This document shows positions 45,565 to 55,738 of a stretch of DNA of 64,000 bases, in pieces. Origin of the DNA: Hoylesella loescheii DSM 19665 = JCM 12249 = ATCC 15930 (GTDB lineage: Bacteria > Bacteroidota > Bacteroidia > Bacteroidales > Bacteroidaceae); contig NZ_KB899211.1 in NCBI RefSeq assembly GCF_000378085.1, positions 62,001 through 126,000 of the forward strand, read 5' to 3'. The position numbers were made by a program, and so were the translations under genes. Each line of letters starts with the position of its first letter. The stretch's first letter is position 1. The notes under the pieces are model-generated. The model saw only the letters and a list, made by a program, of their open reading frames with translations. It did not search any database and was not told the origin of the DNA.

Positions 45565-45830
45565 TTGCACTACCTACCGCGTAGCCTTTGCCCTTTTTGG
45601 GGATGAAGCCCATGTCAAAGCATTTATAGTCACGAGGATATTGCGGCTTGCATTGCACTAACTACCTCGTAGTCTTTGGTCTTTTTGGGATGAAGCCCAT
45701 GTCAAAGCATTTATAGTTACGGGACTATTGCGGCTTGCGTTGCGCTAACTACCGCGTAGCCTTTTGTCTTTGGAGGGCGAGCTCTATGTCAAAACATTCA
45801 TAGTCACGGGGACTATTGCGGCTTGCGTTG
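45565..45830. repeat. 88-base tandem repeat array (left flank of element)
   Basis: TTGC(A/G)C starts at 45565, 45653, 45740 and 45829 (spacing 88, 87, 89). Each unit is CTACCGCGTAGCCTTTG, a TTTTGG block, GATGAAGCCCATGTCAAAGC, TTATAGTCACG and ATTGCGGCTTGC. The first 20 bases equal the start of the composite element arm, so the array extends that arm leftward. Confidence 0.85.
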
Positions 45831-45835
45831 CACTA

Positions 45836-46205
45836 ACTACCGCGTAGCGGTTGGTCTGTTGGTAGGGCAGGGTTGGGAGCGAGAGCGACCTACCCTGTCT
45901 AAATGGTGCACTTAATCTCACAAGGCCGTAGGTCTTGGTCTTTTTCTATTGGTTAGTTTGCATAAAAGAAACGGGGTATTAGTAAATGAAACTTACCGCA
46001 TTAGAGGGGTCGATGGTAACAAATGGCAGGCATATAATGATATGAAAGGGAGGAAAATATTGCACGTAATCTTCACCTAGAAACGCATTAAACGGAAAAA
46101 GACCAAGACCTACGGCCTTGTTTCTTTCCACCACAGCTTAGGCAGGGTAGGTCGCTTTGGCTCCCAACCCTGCCCTACCAAAGGACCAACCGCTACGCGG
46201 TAGAT
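45836..46205. repeat. Composite repeat element, copy with full inverted arms
   Basis: The left arm (about 45836-45945) and right arm (about 46096-46205) are near inverted copies and closely match the arms of the element at 2853-3290: hairpin ACCGC-GTA-GCGGT, GGTAGGGCAGGGTTGGGAGC and AAGGCCGTAGGTCTTGGTC. The 150-base centre differs from that of the other copy. Confidence 0.8.
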
Positions 46206-46525
46206 GGCGTAATGCCAGTGCTTGTTTCATTCCGCCTCTGCATTGGTTATATCAACCGTTACGCGGTAGATGGTGCTAAGCCAGTACTTGTTTCATTTCG
46301 CCTCTGCATTGGTTATATCAACCGTTACGCGATAGTTGGCGTAATACCTACATTTGTTTCACTCCGCCTCTGCATCAGTTATACCAACCGCTACGAAGTT
46401 GTTAGTGCAATACCAGCGTTTGTTTCATTTCGCCACTGCATTGGTTATACCAACCGTTACGTGGTAACTAGCGTAATGCCTGTGTTTGTTTCACTCCGTC
46501 TCCGCATCAGCCACACCAACCGCTA
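46188..46525. repeat. 66-base tandem repeat array (right flank of element)
   Basis: ACCG starts at 46188, 46254, 46320, 46386, 46452 and 46518, exactly 66 bases apart. Each unit is CCGTTACGCGGTAG.TGGCG, TAATGCC, TTGTTTCA.TCCGCC, CTGCAT.GGTTATA. Because 66 is divisible by three, it creates a 125-codon open frame with 22-residue repeats. Differences between units are mostly amino-acid changing, so coding is unlikely. Confidence 0.85.
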
Positions 46526-46729
46526 CGCGGTAGTTGGCACAACACCTCTAATATGTGCATATACTGTAATGGGTTGTTTGTTACTCTGAACCTCATATAT
46601 CATAAAAGGTGTGTATCTATTTGGTGGGAAATGGTATTTGTGGTAGAAAATCAAACACCTAAACTTACAGACTTACGCTAGGCTAGAATAACAAATAGCC
46701 CATAATAGTCCTTATACATATAGTTTGTT

Positions 46730-46911
46730 TTGCACTAACTACCTCGTAGCCTTTGGCCTTTTGGGGGATGAAGCCCATGTCAAAGCATTTATAGTCACGA
46801 GGATATTGCGGCTTGCATTGCACTAGCTACCGCATAGCCTTTGATCTTTTGGGGATGAAGTCCATGTCAAAGCATTTATAGGCATGGGACTATTGCGGCT
46901 TGTGTTGCACT
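46730..46911. repeat. 88-base tandem repeats, second block
   Basis: TTGCAC starts at 46730, 46818 and 46905 (spacing 88, 87). Units match those at 45565-45830, again leading into a composite-element arm. Confidence 0.85.
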
Positions 46912-47086
46912 AACTACCGCGTAGCGGTTGGTCCTTTGGTAGGGCAGGGTTGGGAGCGAGAGCGACCTACCCTGCCTAAGTAGCGCACCTAACCCCACAA
47001 GGCCGTAGGTCTTGGTCTTTTTCCCGTTGATTAGTTTGTATGGTTTGGTTTGGATTATACGACGCCTTATCCCGAACTCGCGCATG
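46912..47086. repeat. Composite repeat element, partial copy
   Basis: One arm (ACTACCGCGTAGCGGTTGG to GGTCTTTTTC, 46912-47024) is followed by about 40 bases and the end motif CTTATCCCGAACTCGCG (47065-47081). The second inverted arm is missing. Confidence 0.75.
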
Positions 47087-47330
47087 TATTTGTAAGTAGC
47101 GTTGTGCTAACTACCGCCATGCAGGATATGGTATAAATGGTGTTGTCTGCATATTTTTCCGCTCGTCAAACTGTCGCCTTATTCCCTGTTAGCATTAGAT
47201 GCAACTACTGGATGTGCATGCCTCATGGGTAGGGAGGCAACGGAAGCGGCTTGATGTTTTAGCATCTGTAAACCGTTTGATAAGCCTTTGTACACAGCTT
47301 TATCAATAGCCGTTGGGTTATCTATAAGCT

Positions 47331-47401
47331 GGAACCCTATTCCATCTTATCTGGAACATTGTTCCAGTTCAACTGGAACAGCGTTCCAACTTAGCTGTAA
47401 C
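47331..47401 (+). repeat. 22-base-period inverted-repeat array 4
   Basis: GGAAC starts at 47331, 47353 and 47375 (22 apart); units are GGAAC-CCTAT or ATTG-TTCCA plus spacer. It ends with GTAACGCG at about 47396. Confidence 0.9.
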
Positions 47402-47928
47402 GCGAGTCCAACATAGGGATAACACGCCGCTTTGTTAAAAAGCTGTGTGCGAGACCTCATTTCGTGTCTTGCGTTGGCTTATCGGGCGTGTTGGGTTCTC
47501 AATTTGTGGGCAGATTGTGTGCAATGCTTGTGGAGACTTCTTGGTCATGTAAGCGTAGTTGCAAAGCAAGATAATGTGCTGGATGCGCAATAAATCCGCA
47601 TGCGTGGAACAAGCCTGCCGAGAAAGGTAAACAGACTGACCGAATGTTGTTTGGGATATGGCGCGCTCGTGTGTACATGCATGCGTATATATAATAAGGT
47701 GTATATTGAGGGGCAGTGGCCCATGAATAGCCATGGTAAGGGGCAAACTTCAAAACCCTCTGATTTGCAAACTTATACCTGCAAATGTGGTCGTTCGTTT
47801 CGCTAAAATCTCTTCCCCTCGTTACCCCTTCTAAACGGCTTAATCGCCCTTCCTACGTATCCAAAACGCCCCGAAATGGCTTTCATATACAAAAATCGTG
47901 GATAAAAACACTGAAAACGTAAAAATAT
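47402..47928. other. Gene-poor intergenic DNA before rimP
   Basis: No convincing gene. Short frames on both strands (for example minus 47435-47746) have no promoter, no family features and odd composition. The rimP promoter begins at 47929. Confidence 0.4.
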
Positions 47929-47960
47929 TTTGTGCGTTTCGTTATTTATTCGTAACTTTG
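47929..47960 (+). promoter_or_regulatory. Promoter of the rimP-nusA-infB operon
   Basis: TTTG at 47929-47932, a 20-base spacer, TAACTTTG at 47953-47960 followed by CAGC. It is among the best matches to the Bacteroidetes promoter in the window. Confidence 0.75.
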
Positions 47961-48026
47961 CAGCATTCAGTGGAATGAGGGGCTCCGATGAGAGTTCCTC
48001 ATTTTCATTATCAGCAACAACAAGAT

Positions 48027-48491
48027 ATGATTGACAAAAACGTCGTAAAACAACTGGTTGAACAATGGTTAGCCGACAAAGAGTACTTTCTTGTCGATGT
48101 GGAAACTAGTCCGGATAGCCGTATCGTGGTGGAAATAGACCATGCAGACGGTGTTTGGATTGAAGACTGCGTGGAGCTAAGCCGATTTATCGAGGAGCAC
48201 TTGAACCGAGATGAAGAGGATTACGAATTGGAAGTGGGCTCGGCCGGACTAGGACAGCCCTTTAAAGTGCCACAACAATACGTGAATTTCATCGGTAAAG
48301 AGGTGGAAGTATTGGATAAAGACGGCAAGAAATACAAAGGAACGCTCAAAAGTGTAGATGGAAACGACTTCGTTGTTACGGTAAACGAGAAGGTGAAAGT
48401 TGAAGGTAAGAAACGTCCTGTGATGCAAGACGTGGACCATAACTTTAAGATGGATGGTGTGAAATATACCAAATATCTGATTCAGTTCTAA
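48027..48491 (+). CDS. rimP: Ribosome maturation factor RimP
   Basis: A 154-residue cytosolic factor for 30S subunit maturation. The N-terminal alpha/beta domain holds YFLVDVETSPDSRIVVEID, then CVELSRFIEEHL, and ELEVGSAGLGQPF (the conserved G-L-x-x-P-F/L region). An SH3-like C-terminal domain follows (VEVLDKDGKKYKGTL). The start MIDKNVVKQLVEQW at 48027 is preferred over the frame's first ATG at 47988. It is the first gene of the usual rimP-nusA-infB unit. Confidence 0.93.
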   Translation: MIDKNVVKQLVEQWLADKEYFLVDVETSPDSRIVVEIDHADGVWIEDCVELSRFIEEHLNRDEEDYELEVGSAGLGQPFKVPQQYVNFIGKEVEVLDKDGKKYKGTLKSVDGNDFVVTVNEKVKVEGKKRPVMQDVDHNFKMDGVKYTKYLIQF

Positions 48492-48502
48492 CGCTTGTTT
48501 GA

Positions 48503-48719
48503 GTAGAAAGTAGTAAGAAGTAAAGGAGTAAGGAGTAAAGTAGTAAGTGGTAAGTAGGAGTTAAGGAGTTATGGAATAAAGGAGTTAAGCCAAATGTTAT
48601 GTGGCAGCGTGGCAAGTGTTGCCGTTAATGCTTTAACAAATTAGCTCTAAACCGGTCCGCTCATAAGCTTATCAACTTAACCCTTGGTTAACTCGTTAAC
48701 TGATTAACTTGTCAACTGT
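48503..48719. repeat. Low-complexity AGTAAGGAGTAAAG / TTAACTCG tract inside the rimP-nusA gap
   Basis: Purine-rich AGTAAGAAGTAAAGGAGT units at 48503-48590 are matched by CTTATCAACTTAACCC and TTAACTCGTTAACTG units at 48665-48719. It lies within what should be one operon. Confidence 0.6.
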
Positions 48720-48839
48720 AATTATATAAGGAGAAATTAATTGGCTAGCCCTTATGCTGGCGAGGCGCGAAAACAACATCTGTATGCGCCATCGGCCTGC
48801 AACGCGAGGGCAACACCACATCAAACGATAATAAACCCT

Positions 48840-50108
48840 ATGGTAGCAAGAAAAAAAGATGAGAATATCTTGAGCATGGTCGACACGTTCAAGGAGTTTA
48901 AAGACACCAAGAACATCGACCGAATGACCTTGGTGAGCGTGTTGGAAGAAAGCTTTCGCAACGTGCTGGCTCGCATCTTCGGTAGCGATGAGAACTTCGA
49001 TGTCATCGTAAACCCCGATAAAGGCGACTTCGAAATTTACCGCAACCGCATGGTGGTGGCAGATGGAGAAGTGGAAGACGAGAACAAGCAGATTGCGTTG
49101 ACCGAAGCACAAAAGATTGAACACGACTACGAAGTGGGCGAAGAAGTTACCGAACGGGTAGACTTCGCCAAATTCGGACGTCGCGCCATATTGACGCTAC
49201 GCCAAACGCTGGCATCTAAAATCCTGGAACTTGAACACGACTCATTATATAATAAGTATAAAGACCGTGTGGGTCAGGTTATCGCTGGCGAGGTGTATCA
49301 GGTGTGGAAGCGAGAAGTTCTCATTGTAGACGACGAGAACAACGAGCTTATTCTCCCCAAGTCGGAGCAAATTCCGGCCGACCAATACCGCAAGGGCGAA
49401 ACCATTAGGGCCGTTATCTTGCGCGTAGACAACGAAAACAACAACCCCAAAATTATACTCAGCCGCACCAGTCCCATGTTCCTCGAACGACTGTTGGAGG
49501 CCGAAGTGCCCGAGATTAACGATGGATTGATATCCATTAAGCGCATTGCCCGCATGCCGGGAGAACGTGCTAAGATCGCCGTTGAGAGCTACGACGAACG
49601 CATCGACCCTGTTGGCGCCTGCGTGGGCGTGAGGGGTAGCCGTGTACACGGCATCGTTCGCGAACTTTGCAACGAGAATATCGACGTGATAAACTATACT
49701 GCCAACACCAAGCTTTTCATCCAACGTGCCCTTAGTCCTGCGCAAGTGAGCAGCATCAATATCGATGAAGAGAACCGTAAGGCAGAGGTGTTCTTGCACC
49801 CCGAAGAAGTTTCGCTGGCCATTGGACGTGGCGGACTGAACATCAAGTTGGCTTCCATGCTCACCGAATACACCATCGACGTGTTCCGTGAAGTGGCAGA
49901 AGGCGAGGCCGACGAAGACATCTACTTGGACGAGTTCTCAGACGAGGTAGACCAATGGGTTATCGATGCCATCAAGAGCATTGGGCTCGACACGGCCAAG
50001 GCTGTGCTTAACGCACCGCGAGAAATGCTCGTGGAGAAGGCCGACTTGGAGGAAGAAACCGTCGACAGCCTGCTGCGCGTGCTGAGGGCAGAGTTCGAAC
50101 AAGGATAA
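48840..50108 (+). CDS. nusA: Transcription termination/antitermination factor NusA
   Basis: A 422-residue RNA polymerase-binding protein. Domains: N-terminal polymerase-binding domain (to about 125), S1 domain (RVGQVIAGEVYQVWKREVLI onwards, about 135-200), and KH1 (PGERAKIAVESYDERIDPVGACVGVRGSRV). KH2 follows (VFLHPEEVSLAIGRGGLNIKLASML), and there is a short acidic tail. The E. coli-type C-terminal acidic repeats are absent, as usual in Bacteroidetes. The frame starts at 48741, but MVARKKDENILSMVD at 48840 is the conserved start. Confidence 0.95.
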   Translation: MVARKKDENILSMVDTFKEFKDTKNIDRMTLVSVLEESFRNVLARIFGSDENFDVIVNPDKGDFEIYRNRMVVADGEVEDENKQIALTEAQKIEHDYEVGEEVTERVDFAKFGRRAILTLRQTLASKILELEHDSLYNKYKDRVGQVIAGEVYQVWKREVLIVDDENNELILPKSEQIPADQYRKGETIRAVILRVDNENNNPKIILSRTSPMFLERLLEAEVPEINDGLISIKRIARMPGERAKIAVESYDERIDPVGACVGVRGSRVHGIVRELCNENIDVINYTANTKLFIQRALSPAQVSSINIDEENRKAEVFLHPEEVSLAIGRGGLNIKLASMLTEYTIDVFREVAEGEADEDIYLDEFSDEVDQWVIDAIKSIGLDTAKAVLNAPREMLVEKADLEEETVDSLLRVLRAEFEQG

Positions 50109-50175
50109 CAGACTACCCTTATAACGGGTAGACAAGGCCGAGGCCACAACCAAAAAACAAAAACAAAACAACAGA

Positions 50176-53163
50176 ATGAACATCAGATTAGGCAAAGCAA
50201 TAAGTGAATTGAACATCGGACTCCAAACGGCAGTGGAGTTCTTAGAAAAGAAAAGCGAGCTGGGAGAGGTGAAAGCCGAACCCACGTTCAAACTGAACGA
50301 TGCGCAATACGAAGCCCTTATGAAAGCGTTTCATAAGGATAAGGAGGTGCGCAATCAGGCCGAGAAGCTCTTTCCGAAGAAAACGAAGGAGAAGAAACGT
50401 GTGGCCGAAGATAACGATCATCGTGCAGAAACGGTGCTTAACGCGGGCAAACAGCAATACAAGCCTTTGGGTAAGATAGACCTTTCGAACCTAGGTGGTA
50501 AGCCTGCCGCGAAGAATTCTGATGTGAAAACCGTTCAAGACGATAATAAAGAAGAAGCTAAGCCTGCTGCCGTGAGCGAAGTTTCTAACACGGCAAGCGA
50601 TGTTTCTGCCGACAAACAGGAAAAGGTGGTGAACGCCGAAGCGACGAAGCAAAACGTAGTTGCCGACGAACAAAAAGCTGAAAAGCAAGTGGACGCACCG
50701 CAAGAACCGAAAAAGGATAAGGCGGAAGCGAAAGCCGAGCATAAGGAACGCTCTGCACATGCACCGAAAGCCGATGCTGCGAAGTCTGCTGCAACTGTAA
50801 AAGCGGTCGACGAAGCGCAATCGGTTCAATCCGAAAAAGCCTCTAAGGCCGAGGTTGCTAACGTGGAAACATCTGCTGAAGGAGCTGCTACGGAAGGCGA
50901 AGGGACTGATGCTAAACCAGCCATCTTTACGCTGAAAAGCGAGCAAAACAACGCGCCTGGTATCAAGGTGATGGGAAAGATTGACCTTTCTACCATCAAC
51001 CAGAACACTCGACCTAAGAAAAAATCGAAGGAAGAGAAACGTAAGGAGCGCGAAAACAAGGGTCAGCAGGGTGGCGAACGTCGCAAGCGCAGTCGTATAA
51101 ACTCTGAAAGGGTAGATATCAACGCAGCTGCCAACCAGCCCAGCAACAATAAGAACAAGGGCGGTAACACTGGCGGTGGCGGAAATAACAACGCTGCTGG
51201 CGGACGCAACGCTAACAAGAAGAACAAGAAACCCAATAGAAATCAGAAACCCTTAGAGGTGAACGAGGAAGACGTAGCACGCCAGGTAAAAGAGACTTTG
51301 GCACGTCTTACCAACCGTAACCAAAACAAGAAGGGTGCGAAATATCGTAAGGAGAAGCGCGATGCGGCACTAGAACGCCTCAATGAGGAACGTGCAGAGG
51401 AACGCAAGGAGAGCAAGACGCTGAAGCTAACCGAGTTTGTTACCGTAAGCGAATTGGCTTCGATGATGGATATTTCGGTAAATCAGGTTATCGGAACGTT
51501 GATGAGCGTGGGCATTATGGTGTCTATCAACCAACGTTTGGATGCCGAAACCATTAACCTTGTTGCCGAAGAGTTCGGCTTCAAGACTGAATACGTGAGT
51601 GCGGAAGTGTCTGAAGCCGTTACCGAAGAGGCCGACGACGAGGCCGATCTTGTGCCACGCTCGCCCATCGTTACCGTAATGGGACACGTAGACCATGGTA
51701 AGACGTCGCTGCTCGACTACATCCGCAATACCAATGTCATTGCTGGCGAGGCGGGAGGTATTACTCAGCACATCGGTGCTTACAACGTGAAGTTGGGCAA
51801 TGGCCGCAACATCACCTTCCTAGATACCCCTGGTCACGAAGCCTTTACGGCCATGCGTGCCCGTGGTGCACAAGTAACCGACATCGCCATCATCATCATT
51901 GCTGCCGACGATAGCGTGATGCCAACCACCAAAGAAGCCATCGCGCATGCCCAAGCAGCCAATGTGCCCATGGTGTTTGCCATCAACAAGATTGACAAAC
52001 CGGGTGCAAACCCCGACAAGATACGCGAAGACCTATCGCAAATGAACCTGCTTGTGGAAGAGTGGGGCGGTAAATACCAATGCCAGGAGATAAGTGCCAA
52101 GAAGGGTGTTGGTGTAAACGAGCTGCTTGAGAAGGTGCTTTTGGAGGCCGAAATGCTTGATCTCAAGGCCAACCCGAACCGTAAAGGTACGGGTAGCATC
52201 ATCGAAAGCTCGCTCGATAAAGGTCGTGGCTATGTCTCTACACTGCTTGTTAGCAACGGAACGCTACATGTTGGCGACAACGTTATTGCAGGAACGAGCT
52301 GGGGACGCATCAAAGCCATGTTCAACGAACGTAACCAACGCATTGAGAGTGCTGGTCCTGCCGAACCCGCTATCATACTGGGTCTGAACGGTGCACCTAC
52401 TGCTGGCGATGCGTTCCACGTTTTAGAGACCGAGCAAGAGGCACGCGACATCGCCAACAAGCGTCTACAACTGCAACGCGAACAGGGCTTACGTACACAA
52501 AAACGTCTCACGCTTAGCGACATCTCACACCGTATCGCACTGGGTTCGTTCAAGGAACTCAACATCATCGTTAAGGGTGATACCGACGGTTCGATTGAAG
52601 CGCTTAGCGATTCGTTCATCAAGCTCTCTACCGAGAAGGTGAAGGTGAACGTTATCCACAAGGCTGTGGGACAGATTTCAGAGAACGACGTAACGCTGGC
52701 CGACGCTTCTGACGCCCTCATTGTGGGCTTCCAGGTTCGTCCATCTGCCGCTGCACGTAAGTTAGCCGACCAAGAAGGAGTGGAGATAAACACCTATTCG
52801 GTTATCTACGACGCCATCGACGATGTGCACTCGGCTATGGAGGGCATGCTCGATAAGGTGAAGAAAGAAGTGGTAACGGGCCAAGTAGAGGTTCGCGAAG
52901 TTTATAAGATATCGAAGGTGGGTACTGTTGCTGGTGCAATTGTTACCGAAGGTAAGGTGCACAGGGTTGACAAAACCCGACTTGTTCGCGATGGTATTGT
53001 GGTGCATACGGGCGAAATCAACGCCTTGAAACGCTACAAAGACGACGTGAAAGATGTACCCACAGGCTTCGAATGTGGTATTAGCATCGTCAACTTCAAC
53101 GATATTCAGGTGGGCGACATCATCGAAACGTTCACCGTTATCGAAGTGGAACAGAAGTTGTAA
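50176..53163 (+). CDS. infB: Translation initiation factor IF-2
   Basis: A 995-residue GTPase that delivers initiator tRNA to the 30S subunit. The N-terminal 50 residues form an IF2N domain ([21 protein letters not shown]). A long charged, Ala/Lys/Glu- and Asn/Gly-rich linker covers about 70-410, with a second IF2N domain near 415-470. The G domain has GHVDHGKT at 503-510, DTPGHEAF and NKID. Domains II-IV follow. It is the third gene of the rimP operon, 67 bases after nusA. Confidence 0.97.
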   Translation: MNIRLGKAISELNIGLQTAVEFLEKKSELGEVKAEPTFKLNDAQYEALMKAFHKDKEVRNQAEKLFPKKTKEKKRVAEDNDHRAETVLNAGKQQYKPLGKIDLSNLGGKPAAKNSDVKTVQDDNKEEAKPAAVSEVSNTASDVSADKQEKVVNAEATKQNVVADEQKAEKQVDAPQEPKKDKAEAKAEHKERSAHAPKADAAKSAATVKAVDEAQSVQSEKASKAEVANVETSAEGAATEGEGTDAKPAIFTLKSEQNNAPGIKVMGKIDLSTINQNTRPKKKSKEEKRKERENKGQQGGERRKRSRINSERVDINAAANQPSNNKNKGGNTGGGGNNNAAGGRNANKKNKKPNRNQKPLEVNEEDVARQVKETLARLTNRNQNKKGAKYRKEKRDAALERLNEERAEERKESKTLKLTEFVTVSELASMMDISVNQVIGTLMSVGIMVSINQRLDAETINLVAEEFGFKTEYVSAEVSEAVTEEADDEADLVPRSPIVTVMGHVDHGKTSLLDYIRNTNVIAGEAGGITQHIGAYNVKLGNGRNITFLDTPGHEAFTAMRARGAQVTDIAIIIIAADDSVMPTTKEAIAHAQAANVPMVFAINKIDKPGANPDKIREDLSQMNLLVEEWGGKYQCQEISAKKGVGVNELLEKVLLEAEMLDLKANPNRKGTGSIIESSLDKGRGYVSTLLVSNGTLHVGDNVIAGTSWGRIKAMFNERNQRIESAGPAEPAIILGLNGAPTAGDAFHVLETEQEARDIANKRLQLQREQGLRTQKRLTLSDISHRIALGSFKELNIIVKGDTDGSIEALSDSFIKLSTEKVKVNVIHKAVGQISENDVTLADASDALIVGFQVRPSAAARKLADQEGVEINTYSVIYDAIDDVHSAMEGMLDKVKKEVVTGQVEVREVYKISKVGTVAGAIVTEGKVHRVDKTRLVRDGIVVHTGEINALKRYKDDVKDVPTGFECGISIVNFNDIQVGDIIETFTVIEVEQKL

Positions 53164-53164
53164 G

Positions 53165-53346
53165 GTGAGATTTTGAGCTCATTAGTTTTTAAGTTCATAT
53201 AAGTTGATGAGTTTATGAGTTGTTGAGTTTATGAGTTGCAGATAAGTTAGGGCTATGTTATGCTTAGCGCCGACTAATCAACTGATGTACGCAAAGCTCA
53301 TAAACTCAATAACTCACCACCTCAAAAACGAATGAACTTATGAACT
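53165..53346. repeat. GAGTT/AACTC hairpin tract after infB
   Basis: GATGAGTTTATGAGTTGTTG units at about 53170-53240 are matched by complementary CATAAACTCAATAACTCACC units at 53297-53345. It could fold into a long imperfect stem. Confidence 0.6.
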
Positions 53347-53411
53347 CAAGAAACTAACAGTAACATTTGTTACCGCCTTGTTTTGCGGTATGGTGTTTGC
53401 TGAACAGAATG

Positions 53412-53441
53412 ATAGGGGCGCCCCATTGGGGCTGTCCCTAT
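53412..53441 (+). terminator. Strong hairpin between infB and sufB
   Basis: ATAGGG and GCCCC pair with GGGGC and CCCTAT around a three-base loop. No T-run follows on either strand, so it could be an infB terminator, an attenuator, or leader structure of suf. Confidence 0.45.
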
Positions 53442-53451
53442 TCATCGCTTA

Positions 53452-53465
53452 ATACAAATTTGTAT
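53452..53465. promoter_or_regulatory. Perfect palindrome at the sufB start
   Basis: ATACAAATTTGTAT is a perfect 14-base palindrome ending two bases before the sufB ATG. An operator for a dimeric regulator of Fe-S assembly is plausible. No regulator gene is linked. Confidence 0.4.
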
Positions 53466-53467
53466 AT

Positions 53468-54919
53468 ATGGAAGAAGTAAAGAACGAGAAAAACGCGTAT
53501 GTGCGAAGTGTGGCCGAACAGAAATACGAGTTCGGCTTCACAACAGACGTGGAAACAGATATTATTGAGAAAGGCCTTAACGAAGACGTTGTGCGACTTA
53601 TTTCGAGCAAAAAGAACGAGCCCGAATGGTTGCTGGCGTTTCGGTTGAAGGCCTTTAATCATTGGAAAACGTTGAAACAGCCCAACTGGGCACACGTTAA
53701 CCTACCCGAGATAGACTATCAAGGCATCTCGTATTATGCCGACCCGATGGCTAAGAAGCCTGCCAACAAGGAGCTAGATCCCGAGTTGGAGAAGACGTTC
53801 GATAAGTTGGGCATTCCGCTTGAAGAGCGATTGGTGCTCGGTGGGGTAGCGGTAGACGCCATTATGGACTCTGTTTCGGTGAAAACAACCTTTAAAGAGA
53901 AGCTTGCCGAAAAGGGCGTGATATTCTCTTCCATAGGTGAGGCCGTGCAAGAACATCCCGAACTGGTGCGGCAATACCTTGGTTCGGTGGTGCCTTACAG
54001 CGATAACTACTTCGCTGCGCTCAACAGTGCCGTGTTCTCCGATGGCTCTTTCGTCTACATTCCCAAAGGCGTGCGCTGCCCGATGGAGCTAAGTTCGTAC
54101 TTCCGAATTAACGCCCGCAACACGGGACAGTTCGAAAGAACCCTCATTGTGGCAGAAGACGATACGTATGTAAGCTATCTTGAAGGCTGCACCGCTCCTA
54201 TGCGAGACGAAAATCAGCTGCATGCTGCCATCGTAGAGATTATCGTTAAGGATAACGCCGAGGTGAAATACTCCACCGTTCAGAACTGGTATCCGGGCGA
54301 CGAACATGGAAAAGGCGGTGTGTTTAACCTCGTTACCAAACGTGGCGACCTACGTGGGGTGAACTCGAAGCTATCTTGGACGCAGGTAGAAACGGGTTCG
54401 GCCATCACCTGGAAATATCCTTCGTGCATCTTGCGCGGTGATAATTCGCAGGCAGAGTTCTATTCTGTGGCCGTAACCAACAACTACCAGCAGGCCGACA
54501 CAGGTACGAAGATGATACACATGGGCAAAAACACCAAGAGCACGATTATCTCTAAGGGTATCAGCGCTGGTCGTAGCCAAAACTCGTACCGTGGATTGGT
54601 ACGTGCAACGGCCAATGCCGACAACGCCCGCAATTACAGTTCGTGCGACAGTTTGTTGCTCGGCGACAAGTGCGGGGCACATACCTTCCCGTATATGGAC
54701 ATACATAACGACACGGCCATTATCGAACACGAGGCCACGACCAGCAAAATCAGCGAGGCTCAACTGTTCTATTGCAACCAGCGAGGCATCCCAACCGAAC
54801 AGGCTGTGGGACTAATCGTCAACGGATACGCAAAGGAAGTGCTCAATAAATTGCCCATGGAGTTTGCCGTTGAGGCGCAAAAGCTACTCAGTGTTTCGCT
54901 CGAAGGTACTGTGGGATAG
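53468..54919 (+). CDS. sufB: Fe-S cluster assembly protein SufB
   Basis: A 483-residue scaffold subunit of the SufBC2D complex, which assembles Fe-S clusters in the cytosol. It is full length, with the right-handed parallel beta-helix core (from [19 protein letters not shown] to [20 protein letters not shown]). The C-terminal part carries the conserved [20 protein letters not shown] cysteine region. First gene of the suf operon, directly after a palindrome. Confidence 0.96.
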   Translation: MEEVKNEKNAYVRSVAEQKYEFGFTTDVETDIIEKGLNEDVVRLISSKKNEPEWLLAFRLKAFNHWKTLKQPNWAHVNLPEIDYQGISYYADPMAKKPANKELDPELEKTFDKLGIPLEERLVLGGVAVDAIMDSVSVKTTFKEKLAEKGVIFSSIGEAVQEHPELVRQYLGSVVPYSDNYFAALNSAVFSDGSFVYIPKGVRCPMELSSYFRINARNTGQFERTLIVAEDDTYVSYLEGCTAPMRDENQLHAAIVEIIVKDNAEVKYSTVQNWYPGDEHGKGGVFNLVTKRGDLRGVNSKLSWTQVETGSAITWKYPSCILRGDNSQAEFYSVAVTNNYQQADTGTKMIHMGKNTKSTIISKGISAGRSQNSYRGLVRATANADNARNYSSCDSLLLGDKCGAHTFPYMDIHNDTAIIEHEATTSKISEAQLFYCNQRGIPTEQAVGLIVNGYAKEVLNKLPMEFAVEAQKLLSVSLEGTVG

Positions 54920-54955
54920 GCTAGAAACAGGATATTAGGTAAATCATTGTCAGAC

Positions 54956-55720
54956 GTGAAAGTCCTCCTAGCCATCGCATTACTCCTTGTGGGCTTAGCC
55001 GTTAAGGCGCAAGACGAACCCGTTCGCACTTTCGCCATCGACGGGCAAATAGGCGGAGCCAGCTCCCCACACGTTAAAACCATTTCCAAAGGGCAATATC
55101 TCATTCCCGAGAAGGTTGGTTCGGGCTATGGTATGATATCCAAACTGCGTGTGGAATACTATCTGCCTTACACGCCGCTCTCGTTAAAAGCGGGCTACGA
55201 ACATGAGGAATGGAACTTCCTGAACACCAATTTGGGCGATGATATGGAGATTTTTTCGCTCGGAGGGCGCTGTTATCCTGGTCGTAAGTCTTGGTTTGTA
55301 CAACCATATATAGGCCTTGATGCGCTGTATAACTTTAATGGTGGTAGCAGGGTATTCAGTTGGGAGCTGAACAATGACCGCTACGGTAGGGTGCGTTACG
55401 ATGGAATGGCGCATATTCCGCGTTTCAGTCTTGCGCCCATAGCAGGTGTCGATCTCTATCTTTTCAGTTGTATAGCCATTCAATTGGAATATAGTTGCAG
55501 GATGGGATTTAGTAAAGCATCCGTCATTCAGGCCAAGTACAACCACCTGTCTGAACCCTTTGAGATACGTTTGCGCCCAATTAGGCACGGCTTTAATATA
55601 GGACTGAAAGTAACATTTCCGTTCCATTTCACCGAGAAAGATGGGCAGAAGGTGGTAGACGGCTTGTTAGACGATTTGCTGTATAACATTCTGTTTGGCC
55701 CCAATACTAATAGTAAATAA
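54956..55720 (+). CDS. Outer-membrane beta-barrel protein inside the suf operon
   Basis: About 254 residues with a signal peptide (VKVLLAIALLLVGLAVKAQ) and alternating strand patterns (LRVEYYLPYTPLSLKAGYEHEEWNFL... FVQPYIGLDALYNF) typical of small porin-like barrels in Bacteroidetes. No ATG is available in a suitable place; GTG at 54956 or TTG at 54947 are the candidates. It lies 36 bases after sufB and 18 bases before sufC, so it is within the operon. Not a known Suf component; its role there is unknown. Confidence 0.75.
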   Translation: MKVLLAIALLLVGLAVKAQDEPVRTFAIDGQIGGASSPHVKTISKGQYLIPEKVGSGYGMISKLRVEYYLPYTPLSLKAGYEHEEWNFLNTNLGDDMEIFSLGGRCYPGRKSWFVQPYIGLDALYNFNGGSRVFSWELNNDRYGRVRYDGMAHIPRFSLAPIAGVDLYLFSCIAIQLEYSCRMGFSKASVIQAKYNHLSEPFEIRLRPIRHGFNIGLKVTFPFHFTEKDGQKVVDGLLDDLLYNILFGPNTNSK

Positions 55721-55738
55721 TAAAACAATAGATATTAT

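Noticed and set aside
46212..46589. 125-codon plus-strand frame with 22-residue repeats
   Set aside because: It is a by-product of 66-base tandem DNA repeats; unit differences are mostly non-synonymous, and no promoter or start context is present.
46876..47085. 69-codon minus-strand frame
   Set aside because: It lies wholly within composite-element repeats and shares the repeat-derived TNRYAVV string.
47435..47806. Short frames on both strands before rimP
   Set aside because: No promoter, atypical residue composition (Thr/His/Tyr-rich), and they overlap each other.
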